Shown here piece after piece: positions 1-11,080 of a stretch of 64,000 nucleotides of DNA (positions are counted from its first letter, which is position 1; every line of letters starts with the position of its first letter). The position numbers were made by a program, and so were the translations under genes. The stretch covers positions 321,001-385,000 of the forward strand of contig OY101122.1 in the NCBI GenBank assembly GCA_956465555.1. Reading direction: 5' to 3'. Below the pieces are notes generated by a model, which worked only from the letters and a program-made list of their open reading frames with translations, was not told the origin of the DNA and searched no databases. Origin of the DNA: Nitzschia sp. pyKryTriq1. Taxonomy: Eukaryota > Bacillariophyta > Bacillariophyceae > Bacillariales > Bacillariaceae.

Positions 1-3000
1 TTCCTCCAAATCAGCAAAACTATTGGCATCCATGACTGACTCCTGAATTTCTTCAAAAATAAGTTCAGCAACCTTGTTGGGATCCACTCGTTTGGCATGA
101 ATCTCGGACAAATCAGGCATTCCATGGAACCACGGGTGTTCCAATATCTCCTGCGCTCCTTGACTGCCCAATCGTTCTTCGGGGTCCTTGATAAAGAGCA
201 GATCCGTCAATTCACGGACTTGATCACTCGCCGTGACATTATCCGACATTTCGTAGGGATCCTCTTCGGTAATGACTTGGTACAGAGCCGACTGCTCCAT
301 CCCATCGTAAAAGAATGGATTCTCTCCGGATACCATTTCATAAATGACGACGCCCAAGGCCCAGTAATCCACCTCCTTGGAGTGGCCCTCGCTGGTAATG
401 ACTTCGGGCGCGACATAATTGGGAGTACCACAAAAGGTAAACGTCTTGGCACCCTTTTCGATATACTTGGCAAATCCAAAGTCGACCAAAATAGGATACC
501 CATCTTGATCCAACATGATATTCTCCGGTTTCAAATCCCGAAAGACATATCCCCGCGAATGCAAAAATCCCAAAGTATCCGCCAGGACATAGGCATAAAA
601 TCGTGCCCACCCTTCGGGAATCCCCGACACCCAATTGCCATCGGCTTCTTCTCGATGGACTTTGTCCCACAATTCTCCTCCCGGAATCAATCCCAACAAC
701 ATGTCCATAGACTCGTTGGATTCATAGGTATGGACCAAATTGCAAATAAACGGATGGTGTAGATTTTGCAAGGCCTTGATTTCATTCCGAATCGCCTCTC
801 TGATTTCATCGGGCGAAGCAGCACCGTCGTCGTCGTCATCGTCATCCAGTCCATAATCGTCCGAATCGCCGCCCTTTTCGATTTTTTGAATCTTGAGGGC
901 AAATTCTTGACGGGTCGGATCTTGATCGGGCAAGGTTGCGGCGACCAACCACACTTGACCAAACTGTCCTTCTCCCAAGACCTTGATAAATTCCAAATCA
1001 TCTTTTGAAGAAGCATACTTTTGAGCGGATCGTCGAAGGGCCTCTTGTTGCTGAAAGACTGGAGAATCTTCAAACTTGAAAACTGCCGCCGAATAGCCTT
1101 GCTGTTTCTTCTTCTTGCTTGGTTTCGAAGAAGAAGTCGAAGTCGAAGTTTGTGTCTTTTTCGATGCTGGAACAACACTGCTGCTTGCCGCCGCTGCTGC
1201 TGATGTTTCTGCTTTAGTCGAGACCATTGTACTTTTGCTCTCTTGGTCATCGAAAAAGGAAGCATCCGCTTGAGAGGAAGCGAGATCGTCCGTGGCATCA
1301 TCATCACCATCATGGTCATCGTCATCAAGGTCCATCCATTCTTCTTCTTCCTCCTCTTCCTCTGCCGAGGAGTAATATTCTTCCTCTGGACGATGCGAGG
1401 ATTCTTTTTGCTTTGCATTCCAAGTCGTACTGGCATGTTGTTGTTGTTGTTGATGATCTTGATCTTGATCTTGTTCTTTTTGTTTGGTTTTGGCTGCTGC
1501 TGCTGCTGTTTTTTGTCGTAATTCTTCCAATACGACCGTTTGATGATAATATTGTTGTTGCATAATGGCCCGAAAGGTTGTTTGATGCAATCGAAACAGT
1601 TTGGTATGATTGGTACCAATTTGATAAGTCGCATCATTGGCCTTGCGAAACAATAATCGATCTTGACCAAAGGTTTGTCCCTTTTGCAATCGTTGGACGA
1701 CAACCTTTGTCGTGTTGTTGTTACTACCATTACCCTCTTTACCCCTACCCTTTCCATCACCATTACCGTCACTTTTAGTATTATTGATGATAACATCAAC
1801 ATGTCCTTCTTGTACGATATAGAAATGATCATCCTCCGCTTTGCATTCTCCTTGAGTTTGCAATATTTGACCCTTGCGTAAATCTTCGACAGGTTCCATG
1901 GCATTGACCAATGTCTGTAGCGTCGGCGTTGTTGCTGCTATTGTTGTTGTTGTTGTTGTTGTGCTTTTGCTTTTGCTGCTACTAGTAGTAGGAGGATGAT
2001 GATTATTATCCTTCTTGAGTTGTTCGTTGTTATGATGATGACGACCTTTCAAGACATAGGTTTGTTCGATCATGGCCGTTTGCAACAAGGTTTGTTCCGC
2101 TTGTGTTTTGGCAAAGGTCGGAGCTTGAAATTTGGTAATATCGACCCGTAATTTGGGTGCCATGACATTGTCAAAGGTAGTTTCGGTAGGTTTCAAGGGT
2201 TGTACCCCCGGTGGTAATGCTGGTTTGATACGATTCTTCTTGTTGACGGGACGTAAATGAAAGGTAAATGCTGGATGCCGAGCCGACGAATGTTGCGACG
2301 AACGCTGCTGGTGCTGCGACTGCTGCTTCTTTGCGGATAACAATAATTTCTTGTGCGCCGAAGCATCGAGCAGTTTTTGTAACTGCGGACCTTTGGGCAA
2401 GGGTTTGGGTGTGTCGGCATCCCCATTTTGATGCGATTTGGGAATCGCAAAGTATCCTCCTCCTCCTCCTTTATGATTCTTATCATTATTTTTGGTGGCG
2501 GGACTGATGATGGGATGGTAGACAGCCTTGATTCCATCACTGATATGTGTTCCTTGTTTGCGATGACGCGAGGCATCCATCAACGCCTGCAGCTCTTTTT
2601 TACCACCACCCTTGTTGTTGTTACTGTTGTTATTGTTATTGTTGTTGGGTTGATGGACAATCACGGCCGCAGTTCCCGGATTCGAAGCATCCCGCCAAGT
2701 TTGTTTCCGTCCATGAATCACCTTGGCTTGTTTGCGATGCATCGACTGATCCAACAACTGCTGTAGTGCATTGACAGCAGTAGTATTAGTGCTAGTACTA
2801 CTCGATCTTTTGACGGGAGACTCGACGTAGGACTTGTCAAAGACACGGGCGCGGTCGGCCAAGGAGCGGCGGGTCAAGGAATGCTGTTGCTGTTGTTGCT
2901 GTTGCTCTTGCTGCTGTTGTTGTTCCGAGGAAGCATTACTCATCGTGCTGCTGGACGACGTCGACGTGGTGGCATCACTCGATTTCTTGGACGGAGGAGG

Positions 3001-3015
3001 ACTTTCGGAGCGCAT
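1..3015 (-). CDS. Cyclic-nucleotide-type AGC protein kinase (PKG/PKA-like), C-terminus beyond window
   Basis: Ser/Thr kinase read as one open frame of 1005 codons from the ATG at 3015 to the window edge; the C-terminal tail is cut off. Residues 1-340 are disordered (poly-Q, poly-N) and carry three degenerate copies of an LLDAS-x-H-[RK]-K motif near residues 86, 145 and 214. Residues about 340-480 form one cyclic-nucleotide-binding (CNB) domain split by a 40-residue Thr/Ser/His insert. Its phosphate-binding cassette reads FGQDRLLFRKANDATYQ, where the family usually has FGE...R-x-A-T. The kinase domain starts near 672 with LGEGQFGQV, then FALKIQKIE, the catalytic loop FRDLKPEN (Asp near 827), DFGFAK, the activation segment TFCGTPNYVAPEV and an AGC-type PEERLG. 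The order CNB then AGC kinase is that of PKG. Cyclic-nucleotide control is doubtful because of the altered cassette. An alternative in-frame ATG lies at 2943. Confidence 0.88.
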   Translation of the reverse strand, partial: MRSESPPPSKKSSDATTSTSSSSTMSNASSEQQQQQEQQQQQQQHSLTRRSLADRARVFDKSYVESPVKRSSSTSTNTTAVNALQQLLDQSMHRKQAKVIHGRKQTWRDASNPGTAAVIVHQPNNNNNNNSNNNKGGGKKELQALMDASRHRKQGTHISDGIKAVYHPIISPATKNNDKNHKGGGGGYFAIPKSHQNGDADTPKPLPKGPQLQKLLDASAHKKLLLSAKKQQSQHQQRSSQHSSARHPAFTFHLRPVNKKNRIKPALPPGVQPLKPTETTFDNVMAPKLRVDITKFQAPTFAKTQAEQTLLQTAMIEQTYVLKGRHHHNNEQLKKDNNHHPPTTSSSKSKSTTTTTTTIAATTPTLQTLVNAMEPVEDLRKGQILQTQGECKAEDDHFYIVQEGHVDVIINNTKSDGNGDGKGRGKEGNGSNNNTTKVVVQRLQKGQTFGQDRLLFRKANDATYQIGTNHTKLFRLHQTTFRAIMQQQYYHQTVVLEELRQKTAAAAAKTKQKEQDQDQDHQQQQQHASTTWNAKQKESSHRPEEEYYSSAEEEEEEEEWMDLDDDDHDGDDDATDDLASSQADASFFDDQESKSTMVSTKAETSAAAAASSSVVPASKKTQTSTSTSSSKPSKKKKQQGYSAAVFKFEDSPVFQQQEALRRSAQKYASSKDDLEFIKVLGEGQFGQVWLVAATLPDQDPTRQEFALKIQKIEKGGDSDDYGLDDDDDDDGAASPDEIREAIRNEIKALQNLHHPFICNLVHTYESNESMDMLLGLIPGGELWDKVHREEADGNWVSGIPEGWARFYAYVLADTLGFLHSRGYVFRDLKPENIMLDQDGYPILVDFGFAKYIEKGAKTFTFCGTPNYVAPEVITSEGHSKEVDYWALGVVIYEMVSGENPFFYDGMEQSALYQVITEEDPYEMSDNVTASDQVRELTDLLFIKDPEERLGSQGAQEILEHPWFHGMPDLSEIHAKRVDPNKVAELIFEEIQESVMDANSFADLEE

Positions 3016-3906
3016 AATAATTATTACTATGATAAGGTAATGAAATGAAATGAAATGTGTGTACCACGGTATGTACAGATAATAGAGTATGAAAGGAAGT
3101 AGAAGAAGATACGAACTTCGCTCTTGTTGTTGATGCGATATTATATGCGCCGCCGTTGAAAGTGCGAAAAAGAGAAAAAGAGAAAGAGAAAAGCGGGCGG
3201 CGGCGACGGATCGCGAATGATCGCGATGATGTTGTATGAGCCGCTACTGTACTGCGCCATGCATGAATGCATGAGCCATGACCCTTCCCGGGTCGGACCC
3301 CACTAGGCATATATGTTAGATTCTTCAACGACTCAATTACTTAGCATTGCGACACGGAGCAAGACCTGAACCAAGATATCATTCACTGGTATGCATGAAC
3401 GTCGTCGTCGCCGCCGCGAATGAAAAAAAGAAATGATGCGATGGTCATCGCTCCCAAATACACGCCCTCGCCCAATCAAATAATAATATAACAATAATAT
3501 AAAGTACGTACAGTACTAGTAGTACGTGTACGATTCAGTCATTCGGCACGTGCTTATACCGGTACCAACAAAAGCAAGTAAGACCAAGACTCAAACTCTC
3601 TACTACTAGTAGTACTACTACTATTCTAGTAGCTAGCATTAAGACCGCCCCTTCATCATTCATTCATGATTGCTGCTCTTTGTACAAGTAGTACGAGTAC
3701 TTGATGTGGTTGTTGTTGTTGTTGTTGTTGTTGTAAAAGTCGGGAGCCCAGGAGTGCAAAACCTCATGTTTAATCGTACATACATACATACTAGACAACG
3801 TACTTTGACAAGAACACCTGAATCATCATCCGAATCGAAAATTTGGAAAGGAACTCATGTAATACCACGACCAACATTTCAAAAGGTTCGTAGTGTAGTA
3901 CATACC
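3016..3906. other. Intergenic: kinase promoter side and 3' flank of the O-fucosyltransferase-like gene
   Basis: I see no supportable gene. The stretch holds a GAAAAAGA-type purine tract near 3166-3192, clustered ATGCATGA palindromes near 3255-3275, TAGTAGTAC motifs near 3518 and 3600-3635, and a GTT trinucleotide run at about 3709-3734. It should contain the promoter and 5' UTR of the kinase and the 3' end of the next minus-strand transcript. Confidence 0.6.
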
Positions 3907-5365
3907 TCAACAACCGAATCCAGGTGGATCATGAATGTGTGGGGGTGTCCATTCCACGAGGCCCTGCTCGGGAAGATACTTGTAATTGTCTTGACGATAA
4001 CCACGAAAGAATCGTGTCGCCAATAAATCATGAGAATAACTCGAGACTTCGGTTCCCACAAAGATTTTGGCCTGGATGCCAATGAAAAAGTTGAGCATGG
4101 CTCCCGGTGTACTTGGTTTGGATTCGTAGGGAGTCCCGACCAATGTAGATGCCCCAAATTCGTACACTCGAACCCGGCCACCCCACAGTCCCTGGTCACG
4201 GGCCCGATTCAACGCTCGAAGATTTTCGACGGCGATCCAATTGATGTTTTCGTTCTTCACGGCAGTGCCGATGCTTCCTCCTTCTTGTTCCAAATACGGA
4301 CGATTGATCGGCATGAAGATTCGGGAAATATTATACGGCGGTTCATCCTTCCATTTGTCTTCCAAAATTTCAAAGATGGTGGTCAAGTTCAATACTTTCT
4401 TGTCACGACAGACAGGATGCCGTTGCATATCTGGTTCGACACGAGCATGCAATGTCATGTAGTCGCCACCGCCACCACCTCCTCCTCCTCCTCCTCCTGT
4501 CCCTTCTCGAAGAAGTCGTAGTTTGTCTTGAATAATCGCTTCCAAATCAGGATGCGGTCGGAGGGCCCCTTGTAGCATGAGTATTTCTAATGGATTCCGT
4601 CGACTAGCATCAGCAGCAGCATCAGCAGCTACAGCATACGGTCCCCTGCCCTTGGTGTAACGCATGTAGGCTGCCATCAGATGGTTTTGTATGCCAAAGG
4701 CATGGGGACGCACGGGTATGTTGGTTTGTAATGTTCGGTCGTAATTTTCAAACTGGGTCTTGTTCTCATTCTGAAAGAACGGAGGACTGTCTTGGGGATT
4801 GTATTGATCGTGTAAAATGGGATCATACTCGACGAGTCGGGGAAGTTGGGGATGATGGGAATTCCAATGAGGAACACTCCAAAGTCTCGAGAACGGAATG
4901 TGTTGATTGGAACCATAGGTATCTTTGAGGGCCAAAGAGTCCAGTAGTAGCTGACCGTGCCCTTCTTGGACGGTTTGAAAAACAATCATGGTAAATACCA
5001 TCATTTGATTGCGATATCCCGAATAAAAAGATCCCTGATGAAAGGCCAGTGTGGTAAGGTTGGGCCAAGGTGCGGGAGACGTGACGGGTTGCAACGATAG
5101 ATTGACCAGATGATGCTGATATTGTTGTTGTTGTTGTTCATGTTGTTGTTGTGCACCGTCGTCCTTCTGTAGTATTGTTTGATGACTCGTCGTCGTCTCC
5201 AGCATAGGTACAAGGCCAAACTCAGTATTTCGTTTACCGACTTCCAGATCCAATCGGATGATTATTTTCTGTTGCTTGATGATGGTGTCTGAGATGGTCG
5301 TGTTGTTGTTATGGGACCGTCTCCATACCAAAACGTCTTCTTTCTTGCGTTGTTGCTCCTGCGTC

Positions 5366-5402
<37 letters not shown>

Positions 5403-5601
5403 CCGTAGTAAATGTAATAGTATGTTGTAGAAGGGACGCAGCATTGCTACCATTGTTTAAATTGCTCCCGACTGTCGTCAAGAACAAGAAATACAAAAAG
5501 CACCACAACTTGAAGAACTTTTTCTTGCCATTGCTGTTGCTGTTGCCTGACGATGCGTGTTGTCGTCCTCGTCCTCCTTGTTGGGTGATTTTAAGAGCCA
5601 T
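3907..5601 (-). CDS. O-fucosyltransferase-like type II membrane protein
   Basis: 564 residues from an ATG. A basic, Ser/Asn-rich cytosolic start is followed by one membrane anchor (about residues 29-46, FFKLWCFLYFLFLTTVG), so the protein should sit in the Golgi or ER with its catalytic part in the lumen. The motif SGYRNQ near residue 194 resembles the GGxxNQ nucleotide-sugar loop of GDP-fucose O-fucosyltransferases. The C-terminal block AKIFVGTEVSSYSHDL with a following R-FFRGYRQDNYKYLP resembles the last conserved region of that superfamily, where an Asp/Ser-rich turn binds GDP. The central YMTLHARVEPDM with HARVE fits the HxR motif. Low-complexity inserts include a Ser run coded by a TGA/TCA repeat at about 5366-5401 and a ten-Gly run near residue 370. 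The fold assignment is by motif only and the acceptor is unknown. Confidence 0.72.
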
Positions 5602-6975
5602 TGCTACTATTATTAGACTATAATAGACGATGATGATTCTCCAATAGTTTGAGCATGGCCATGATGCACTATTAGCAATGGGATAGGATATATTCCGAAA
5701 TATGTTTTTCGTTTGAATATAATACTACTGTAGAATAGGATTGTTTTGTCCGGTGTCCGGTCATCCTCGCGGTCGCATCGCGATAGATAATAAGCGCGAG
5801 TCCGCGCCATTTGAGCCATTTTCTGCTAATGCCTTTGTCGACTGGCGGAGTCTGTCCGGCGCCCGTCTTGGGAGGAAATACTGAAGCCGACAAGCGCGCT
5901 AAAGACAGTGGTGTGGTCGTTATTAGGATAGTACTCGCAGATAATCCATACATTGCTGATTTGGAGGGGCCTCGCCCCTTCGTTACAGCGCGTAAAAACT
6001 GGCGCGCATGATAAAAAATCCGTCCCTAATCCGTCCCTACGCGGGAAACGGTTAATGTTCGTTGGATCCAACAGAAAGTTCGACGACGACGACGACGACG
6101 ACTCCTCGGGGGGAAAGATATACCGTATGTTCTTCGAACACGATTTGATGATCATAGTCATTTTCGATGACAGTGATTATTCTCGCCTCAAGTCATTCGT
6201 AGAAACATCTCTCATTACTATTATCCTTCCAGTACCAAGAAGTAGTATTTGGTCCTCTCGCTCCTACAGTACTGGTGGACGACGTTCGTTCCCGCTTGTG
6301 AGAAAGAACTCCCCATCCATTCAATCACAATAACAACCAGCACATAATAGGCATCAGGCGACAGAATAAGAAGTCAGCGCAGCGTCGTCGCACATCGCGT
6401 TTATTCTTGAAGAAGGAGAAGAATCAAACATCAAGACATACAACGATTTTTTCTCCATCATCATTATGACCACCACCAAAGAAGAAATAATCTCTCTAGA
6501 ACAAGAACAAGAGGCTTATTCCGGGCAAACATCATCATCTGACTGAGTCTTTCTTCGAAACCATCATCATTCTTCATAGATAAAAATCAAGAAGTGACCC
6601 GCCCAACTGATACTCCGGGTACTACTAGTTACTTTTCGTCGTCTCTACTACAAGGTAGACAAAAGCGATGATCGTGTTGGATTGGTGATTGATGATACTT
6701 TCGGTGCTGCCATAGGAGGGTTTCACGTTTCACCAGCAGCATCCGGCTCTCGAATACTTCAACAACGTGTAGTCATCGACACGAACTAGGTTTTGGCTTG
6801 CGCGAACCTTTAACAAGATATTTTTTCATTATTTCACTAACTTTCGTGAACCAGAAAAGGACGGAGAAGGTCTTAAAGGACGGAGAAGGTCTAATACTGT
6901 ACCGGTACTTGTAGTGTACCTGAGTAGTAGATTTTACATACTGTAGCATTGACTTTCATTGTGTGTAGTCGTAGA
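5602..6975. other. Intergenic, 1.4 kb, between the O-fucosyltransferase-like gene and the copia remnant
   Basis: No gene that I can support. A GC-rich patch at 5760-6060 contains GCGC-rich words and the short palindrome GGGGCCTCGCCCC. A 26-codon ATG ORF at 6466-6546 has codon use that looks coding and could be a lost first exon, but nothing continues it. An 18-bp direct repeat (AAAGGACGGAGAAGGTCT) occurs twice near 6856-6892. I could not recognise a long terminal repeat here. Confidence 0.5.
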
Positions 6976-9411
6976 CTACATTCGCTCTACTGTCGTGGTC
7001 CTTTCAGTACCGATACAATACAATAGTAAAGTAGAGGTGCGGTGAAAAGAGTGAGCTATTTTAGATTGTTGTTGTTGTTGTTGCTGTTGCTGTTGTTGTT
7101 GCAAAAGCTTCTCGTTCCTTTTGAATGTTCGTCGGATGATGACTCGCGCATGATTCAATTTGTGAGTCGTCTGTCTGTGGTGCGTAGATTCGGTTGACAC
7201 CTTCCCCTGATCATTGATCCCAGAAATGATCATCATGTTGTCATGTTGGTGATCGAATGAGCCGCGGTAGATAGATTTATCATGAGTGGTAGACTTGAAG
7301 TTAAACACAGATGACTGCAATATCGTTGAGATATGTTCTTCCCACAGGCGGCCAGATTCGGGATGGCCTTGGAGAGCATGCTGCACAGGTAGTACATTGG
7401 AACGATCAACATGTTGTTTGTATCGATGGTAGTACCAGTCGGCATAGGCATCGTCGATTTCGACGAAAGTCGGTCGTTCGGGGGCGGGGGAGTGTGCGAA
7501 AGCGTCCTTAGCATCACCGCCATAGACTTTGTATCCCAGTTCAGCAGCGAGAGCAAAGAACATGCGTTGGACAGGTTGCTCCACGCAGGAAGAATACGTC
7601 TGCGCATACTTGTGAAGACTTGGGGCAGCTCTCGGGGATCCATCGCAACAATTCCGAGCGCGTCTGGTGCCGTCCCGCTTGATATGGTATTGCCAGTGCT
7701 GTCGGAGAACAATGGCACTGGGCGGGCGAGGGATAGGTGCACCGTACATGCGGAGGTCATAGAATTGGTCTAATTGTCGTCGTTCTCCAGCTTCCCATAA
7801 AGGCCAGGTGTCAAGCTTCTTCAATTTTCGTCGAGTGAAGTGACCAACAAGTTGCTCGGCAGCTGTGGTCGCCTTAGATCGAATGGCAGAAATCGCAAGG
7901 TGCGCTTCCTGGGTTGAAATCGTGTCTTCAGAGAAGTCAAGGTCCGGATGTCGAACTGCTGAGATCGCTCTGATATCAGCAATATTCAGAGTATGGACAT
8001 GCTCGTCTTCCGCATTGGGACGATGTAGATCATGCTCACGGATGACTCGTCGAAGAGCATTCGAGGTGAGCTTCCGTTCAGGCGCAAAGACGATATCAAA
8101 GGATTTGGCACCGGAGGACGAGAGTTCTTGGAGAGCATCAAGTGCTTCGTCACGGGTAAAGACCGGTTTCCCATTGATGCTGACGACATACGCACCACGA
8201 ATCTTGTTGTTTGTTGCCTTGATCGACGAATAAAGCTTGGATGCACTGCTTCGTGGTCGGATATCCGAGATATAGGCCCGATTGTTGATTTCATCAGTGT
8301 CAATGATGAATCCAAAAGAAGCATGCCGGCACTTCGTGGTCAAATGCTTCGTGACAGTATTGAAGAAGGGGCTAGAGCCGACGTCGAATTCAGATACAAA
8401 GGTTTCTTCAGCTTCTGCTTCAATGTTGTCGCCACGTTGTGTCCGCTGAAGATGTACAACATTGGGCGGGATGCTGTCCGGTGGCAAGTCGTTCATTCCT
8501 TCATCAAATCTCGCATGTTTCGCAATCTTCACACGCGAAGTTTCAGGGTCATACCAAAGGATATTTTTGGTGGTCCGTGGGAGGAAACCAAGAAAGATAC
8601 CCTTCCTTGAGTTGGGAACAAGCTTCGCTCGCCGTCGTCCAGGCGGTCGCACCCATACTCTGCATCCAAAGGTGCGAAAGGAGCTAAAGTCGTCGTCGAT
8701 GTCCTGCGCAATCTTGATTGGAGACTGGTCTTGGTCTCGCGAAGGGATGCTGTTGTCAATACGCAACCAATGATGGAAGGCGTACGGCCAGAACTGGACA
8801 TCAAGATTGGCGCCGGTGAGCAAAGCACGAATGGCATTGGCGACGACCAGGTGTCCTCGCTCAACAGGCCCATTCTGACTCGATGCATCGGCTCCAGTGG
8901 GGCGGATCTCGTAGTCAAATTCCTTGAAGATATCACGGACGTCCGGATTAGCATACAATTCGCCTCCTTGATCAAGAAAAACGTACTTCCCAGTACAGTT
9001 CGGGGAGTATTTTCGTAGAAAGTCTCGTAGCCAGTTCAATGGGGATGCCTTGGAGATGCGTGTGTCGCCATGTTTGATTCTCGAAAAGTGATCAGTAACG
9101 AGTATCCAACAAGTCTCACCGTTTATTCCAACAAAGTCGGTCGCACGCTCCTCATTAGCAGACTTCGTTCCTGCGAAAGAAAAGTCTATCGAAAGACCTT
9201 GGTAAGGCTGAGTCGCTGTTCTGGTAGTGTTCGGTCCAGCAGGCTCTTTCGTTTGCTTTGCACGCACGCAAGTAGGACACGTATCGAGAATTGGGTCCAG
9301 GTGTTTGAACCGTGGCACGCCCTTCATGTGCTTATGCGCATTGAACAAGTAGTAATCGCTGGGATGTCCTAACCGTTGGTGCCAGAGCTGCCCGCCGCCG
9401 TAGCATAACAT
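6976..9411 (-). mobile_element. Ty1/copia retrotransposon fossil (diatom CoDi type)
   Basis: Remnant of a Pseudoviridae-type polyprotein on the minus strand. Parts recognisable in order: a GAG-pre-integrase region (LWHQRLGHPSDYYLFNAH), an integrase core with the D,D-35-E-type landmarks (VTDHFSRIKHGD, FLDQGGELY, SQNGPVERGHLVVANAIRA), a linker that includes a PDZ-like segment (GAYVVSINGKPVFTRDEAL), and the first part of a copia-type reverse transcriptase (VYGGDAKDAFAHS, LQGHPESGRLWEEHI). It is broken and represents only part of the family's polyprotein. I found no terminal repeats, so the element's true ends are not defined. The retained part is well preserved, which suggests a fairly young loss rather than an ancient one. 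That age is an impression, not a measurement. Confidence 0.88.
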
Positions 9412-9847
9412 AATCTTGATATCTTTCGGCTTGTCGAGGCTTCAACATGGATAGCGGTACGAGTACACCACACCATCCATATTTTGCTGCCACGTTTATT
9501 ATTTCTGGAAGTGATGGAGGAGCGTGGTAGTCGTAGTGTAGCTAGTTAGTACATGTGCCATCTGCATTCATTTAATATATACTGTAGACACACAGCCTGA
9601 ATGTGTCAAGACGTCACTCCATTTCCGACTACAAATAAGCCCCTGACATGGAGAATAATGTCAACGACAGAAAAGTTCCACGAGAATACGAGTAGGCAGG
9701 TAGACGACGCGTTTTTGTCCCAGCCGGCCATTTTTATCTTCATTTTGGACAAATCGACCACGTTCAAGACGCGTGGACCTGACGACTGACTCTCCTCCAT
9801 AACATTCATTTGCATTGTAAAGCGTAACAAACATAGAAGTACTTACC
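9412..9847. other. Intergenic between copia remnant and Ser/Arg-rich gene
   Basis: No gene seen. The first part may still be retroelement flank. The last 60 bases before 9848 form the 5' flank of the next gene and include TTCATTTGC near 9805, which resembles a stramenopile initiator. Confidence 0.45.
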
Positions 9848-11080
9848 ATGGCAACCGTTGCCGAGCATTCTTTCACCACTCCAAAGTGCAAGAAGGTGAA
9901 AAAGCATTCGTTGAAACCACAAATCTTTCTCCAGTTAGAGCTCTCCTCTCCACAGGCCAAGTGCATCGATCCTTCAAAAGTTGGTGTGCTGAACAGTGGC
10001 TGGAGAAATGATCCCTCCAACTCAATGGAAAATAGCAGTGATCATTTTATAACTCATGTCCGAGTGGAGCACTGCGGTGGTTTGCCTGCAGAAAAGGAAA
10101 TTCGTTACGAAGGCCCTGGTGACGTCTTGGCTTTCCCAGACCTTGACATTGCTGCTTCTTCCGAACGTGGCGAATCGAAGGACGATTATGAAGACGACTC
10201 GTCTGAGTTGAAGCCTGACACAACAATGAAAGGGTCGCCGACAAGTGTCCAGTGCCTTGGCAGGCACGATCACTTGTTGGAGCCTTTGGCGGGTGAATTG
10301 TTTCAACTAGAAAACAACCACCAGTACAAGGACCAAGAAGGAAAAAGCAGTGCTGATCCTCCAAAAGCTTCATCAAGCAGACTGGTTATCAAAAGAAGCA
10401 ACAGTGGCGATGAGCAAGTTGATGTTAGCGGTAGCAGTCTTGACCTCTTTGCCATGGTAGATATTGATCTTGAGAAAGACGAAACCAAAGAAGAGCAGAT
10501 CAACAAACCACGACCAACAAAGCGACGAGGTTCCAGAAGGAGTCAGTTGCTAAGATCACAGTCCCTAACTGTGCTTGAAGAGCCCAAGCCCAATGAAAAG
10601 AAAGATGCGCCAGAAACACCTAGGAGACGTCGCAGGACGTCAGTCGGAGCAGAGAGCAGGAGTCGTTCGAAATCAAATTCGCGAAAGAATGACAACAACT
10701 CCACCCTTAGCCGCTCCAACCATCGCGAACGAAAACCGAATAGGACCAAGTCGGATGCTGGAAAAGTAGACGGAGCAAGTGCCCCTGGAACCCCTCGTCG
10801 ACGACGGAGCGACGCTGTTTCTTGCAAAGAGATGACGACGGAACGTTTATCTAAGGGTGAGGAGTTCCGAGCTCCTCCTGTCACTACCGACAAGGTATCT
10901 TCCCGCCCACGTGGCGATTCGCCGAGCAAGCGATCGTCCCACCATCACCACCCCGCCAGTACTAGTAGATCCGCGCCTTCCAAGGATCGAGCACTTTCTA
11001 GTTCCGAGCGACGATCTCGAATCGAAGAGATCCAAGTCACCAGAAGCCGAACTTCTCCTCATGTTTCGCGCCGAAAATAA
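9848..11080 (+). CDS. Ser/Arg-rich disordered protein, remote relative of the SEH-motif family
   Basis: 410 residues, starting at an ATG in a strong context (ACCATGGCA). I recognise no domain. The N-terminal 110 residues have some hydrophobic content, the middle is acidic (residues 110-225), and the last 190 residues are basic and Ser/Arg-rich. TPRRRRR-type motifs occur twice (PETPRRRRR, PGTPRRRR) and the C-terminal third includes SSSERRSRIEEIQVTRSR. IKRSNS near residue 194 matches the RSNSWS-type block at the start of the three big paralogues downstream, and the TPRR / SRRS style is shared with them, so a distant relationship is plausible. There is no signal peptide or membrane segment. The composition suits a nuclear or cytoskeletal phosphoprotein, but this is a guess. 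Confidence 0.75.
   Translation: MATVAEHSFTTPKCKKVKKHSLKPQIFLQLELSSPQAKCIDPSKVGVLNSGWRNDPSNSMENSSDHFITHVRVEHCGGLPAEKEIRYEGPGDVLAFPDLDIAASSERGESKDDYEDDSSELKPDTTMKGSPTSVQCLGRHDHLLEPLAGELFQLENNHQYKDQEGKSSADPPKASSSRLVIKRSNSGDEQVDVSGSSLDLFAMVDIDLEKDETKEEQINKPRPTKRRGSRRSQLLRSQSLTVLEEPKPNEKKDAPETPRRRRRTSVGAESRSRSKSNSRKNDNNSTLSRSNHRERKPNRTKSDAGKVDGASAPGTPRRRRSDAVSCKEMTTERLSKGEEFRAPPVTTDKVSSRPRGDSPSKRSSHHHHPASTSRSAPSKDRALSSSERRSRIEEIQVTRSRTSPHVSRRK

Noticed and set aside
687-1904. 405-codon open frame on the minus strand rich in Arg, Lys and Asn
   Set aside because: It is a shadow of the kinase gene in another frame; the true frame shows kinase and CNB motifs over the same bases.
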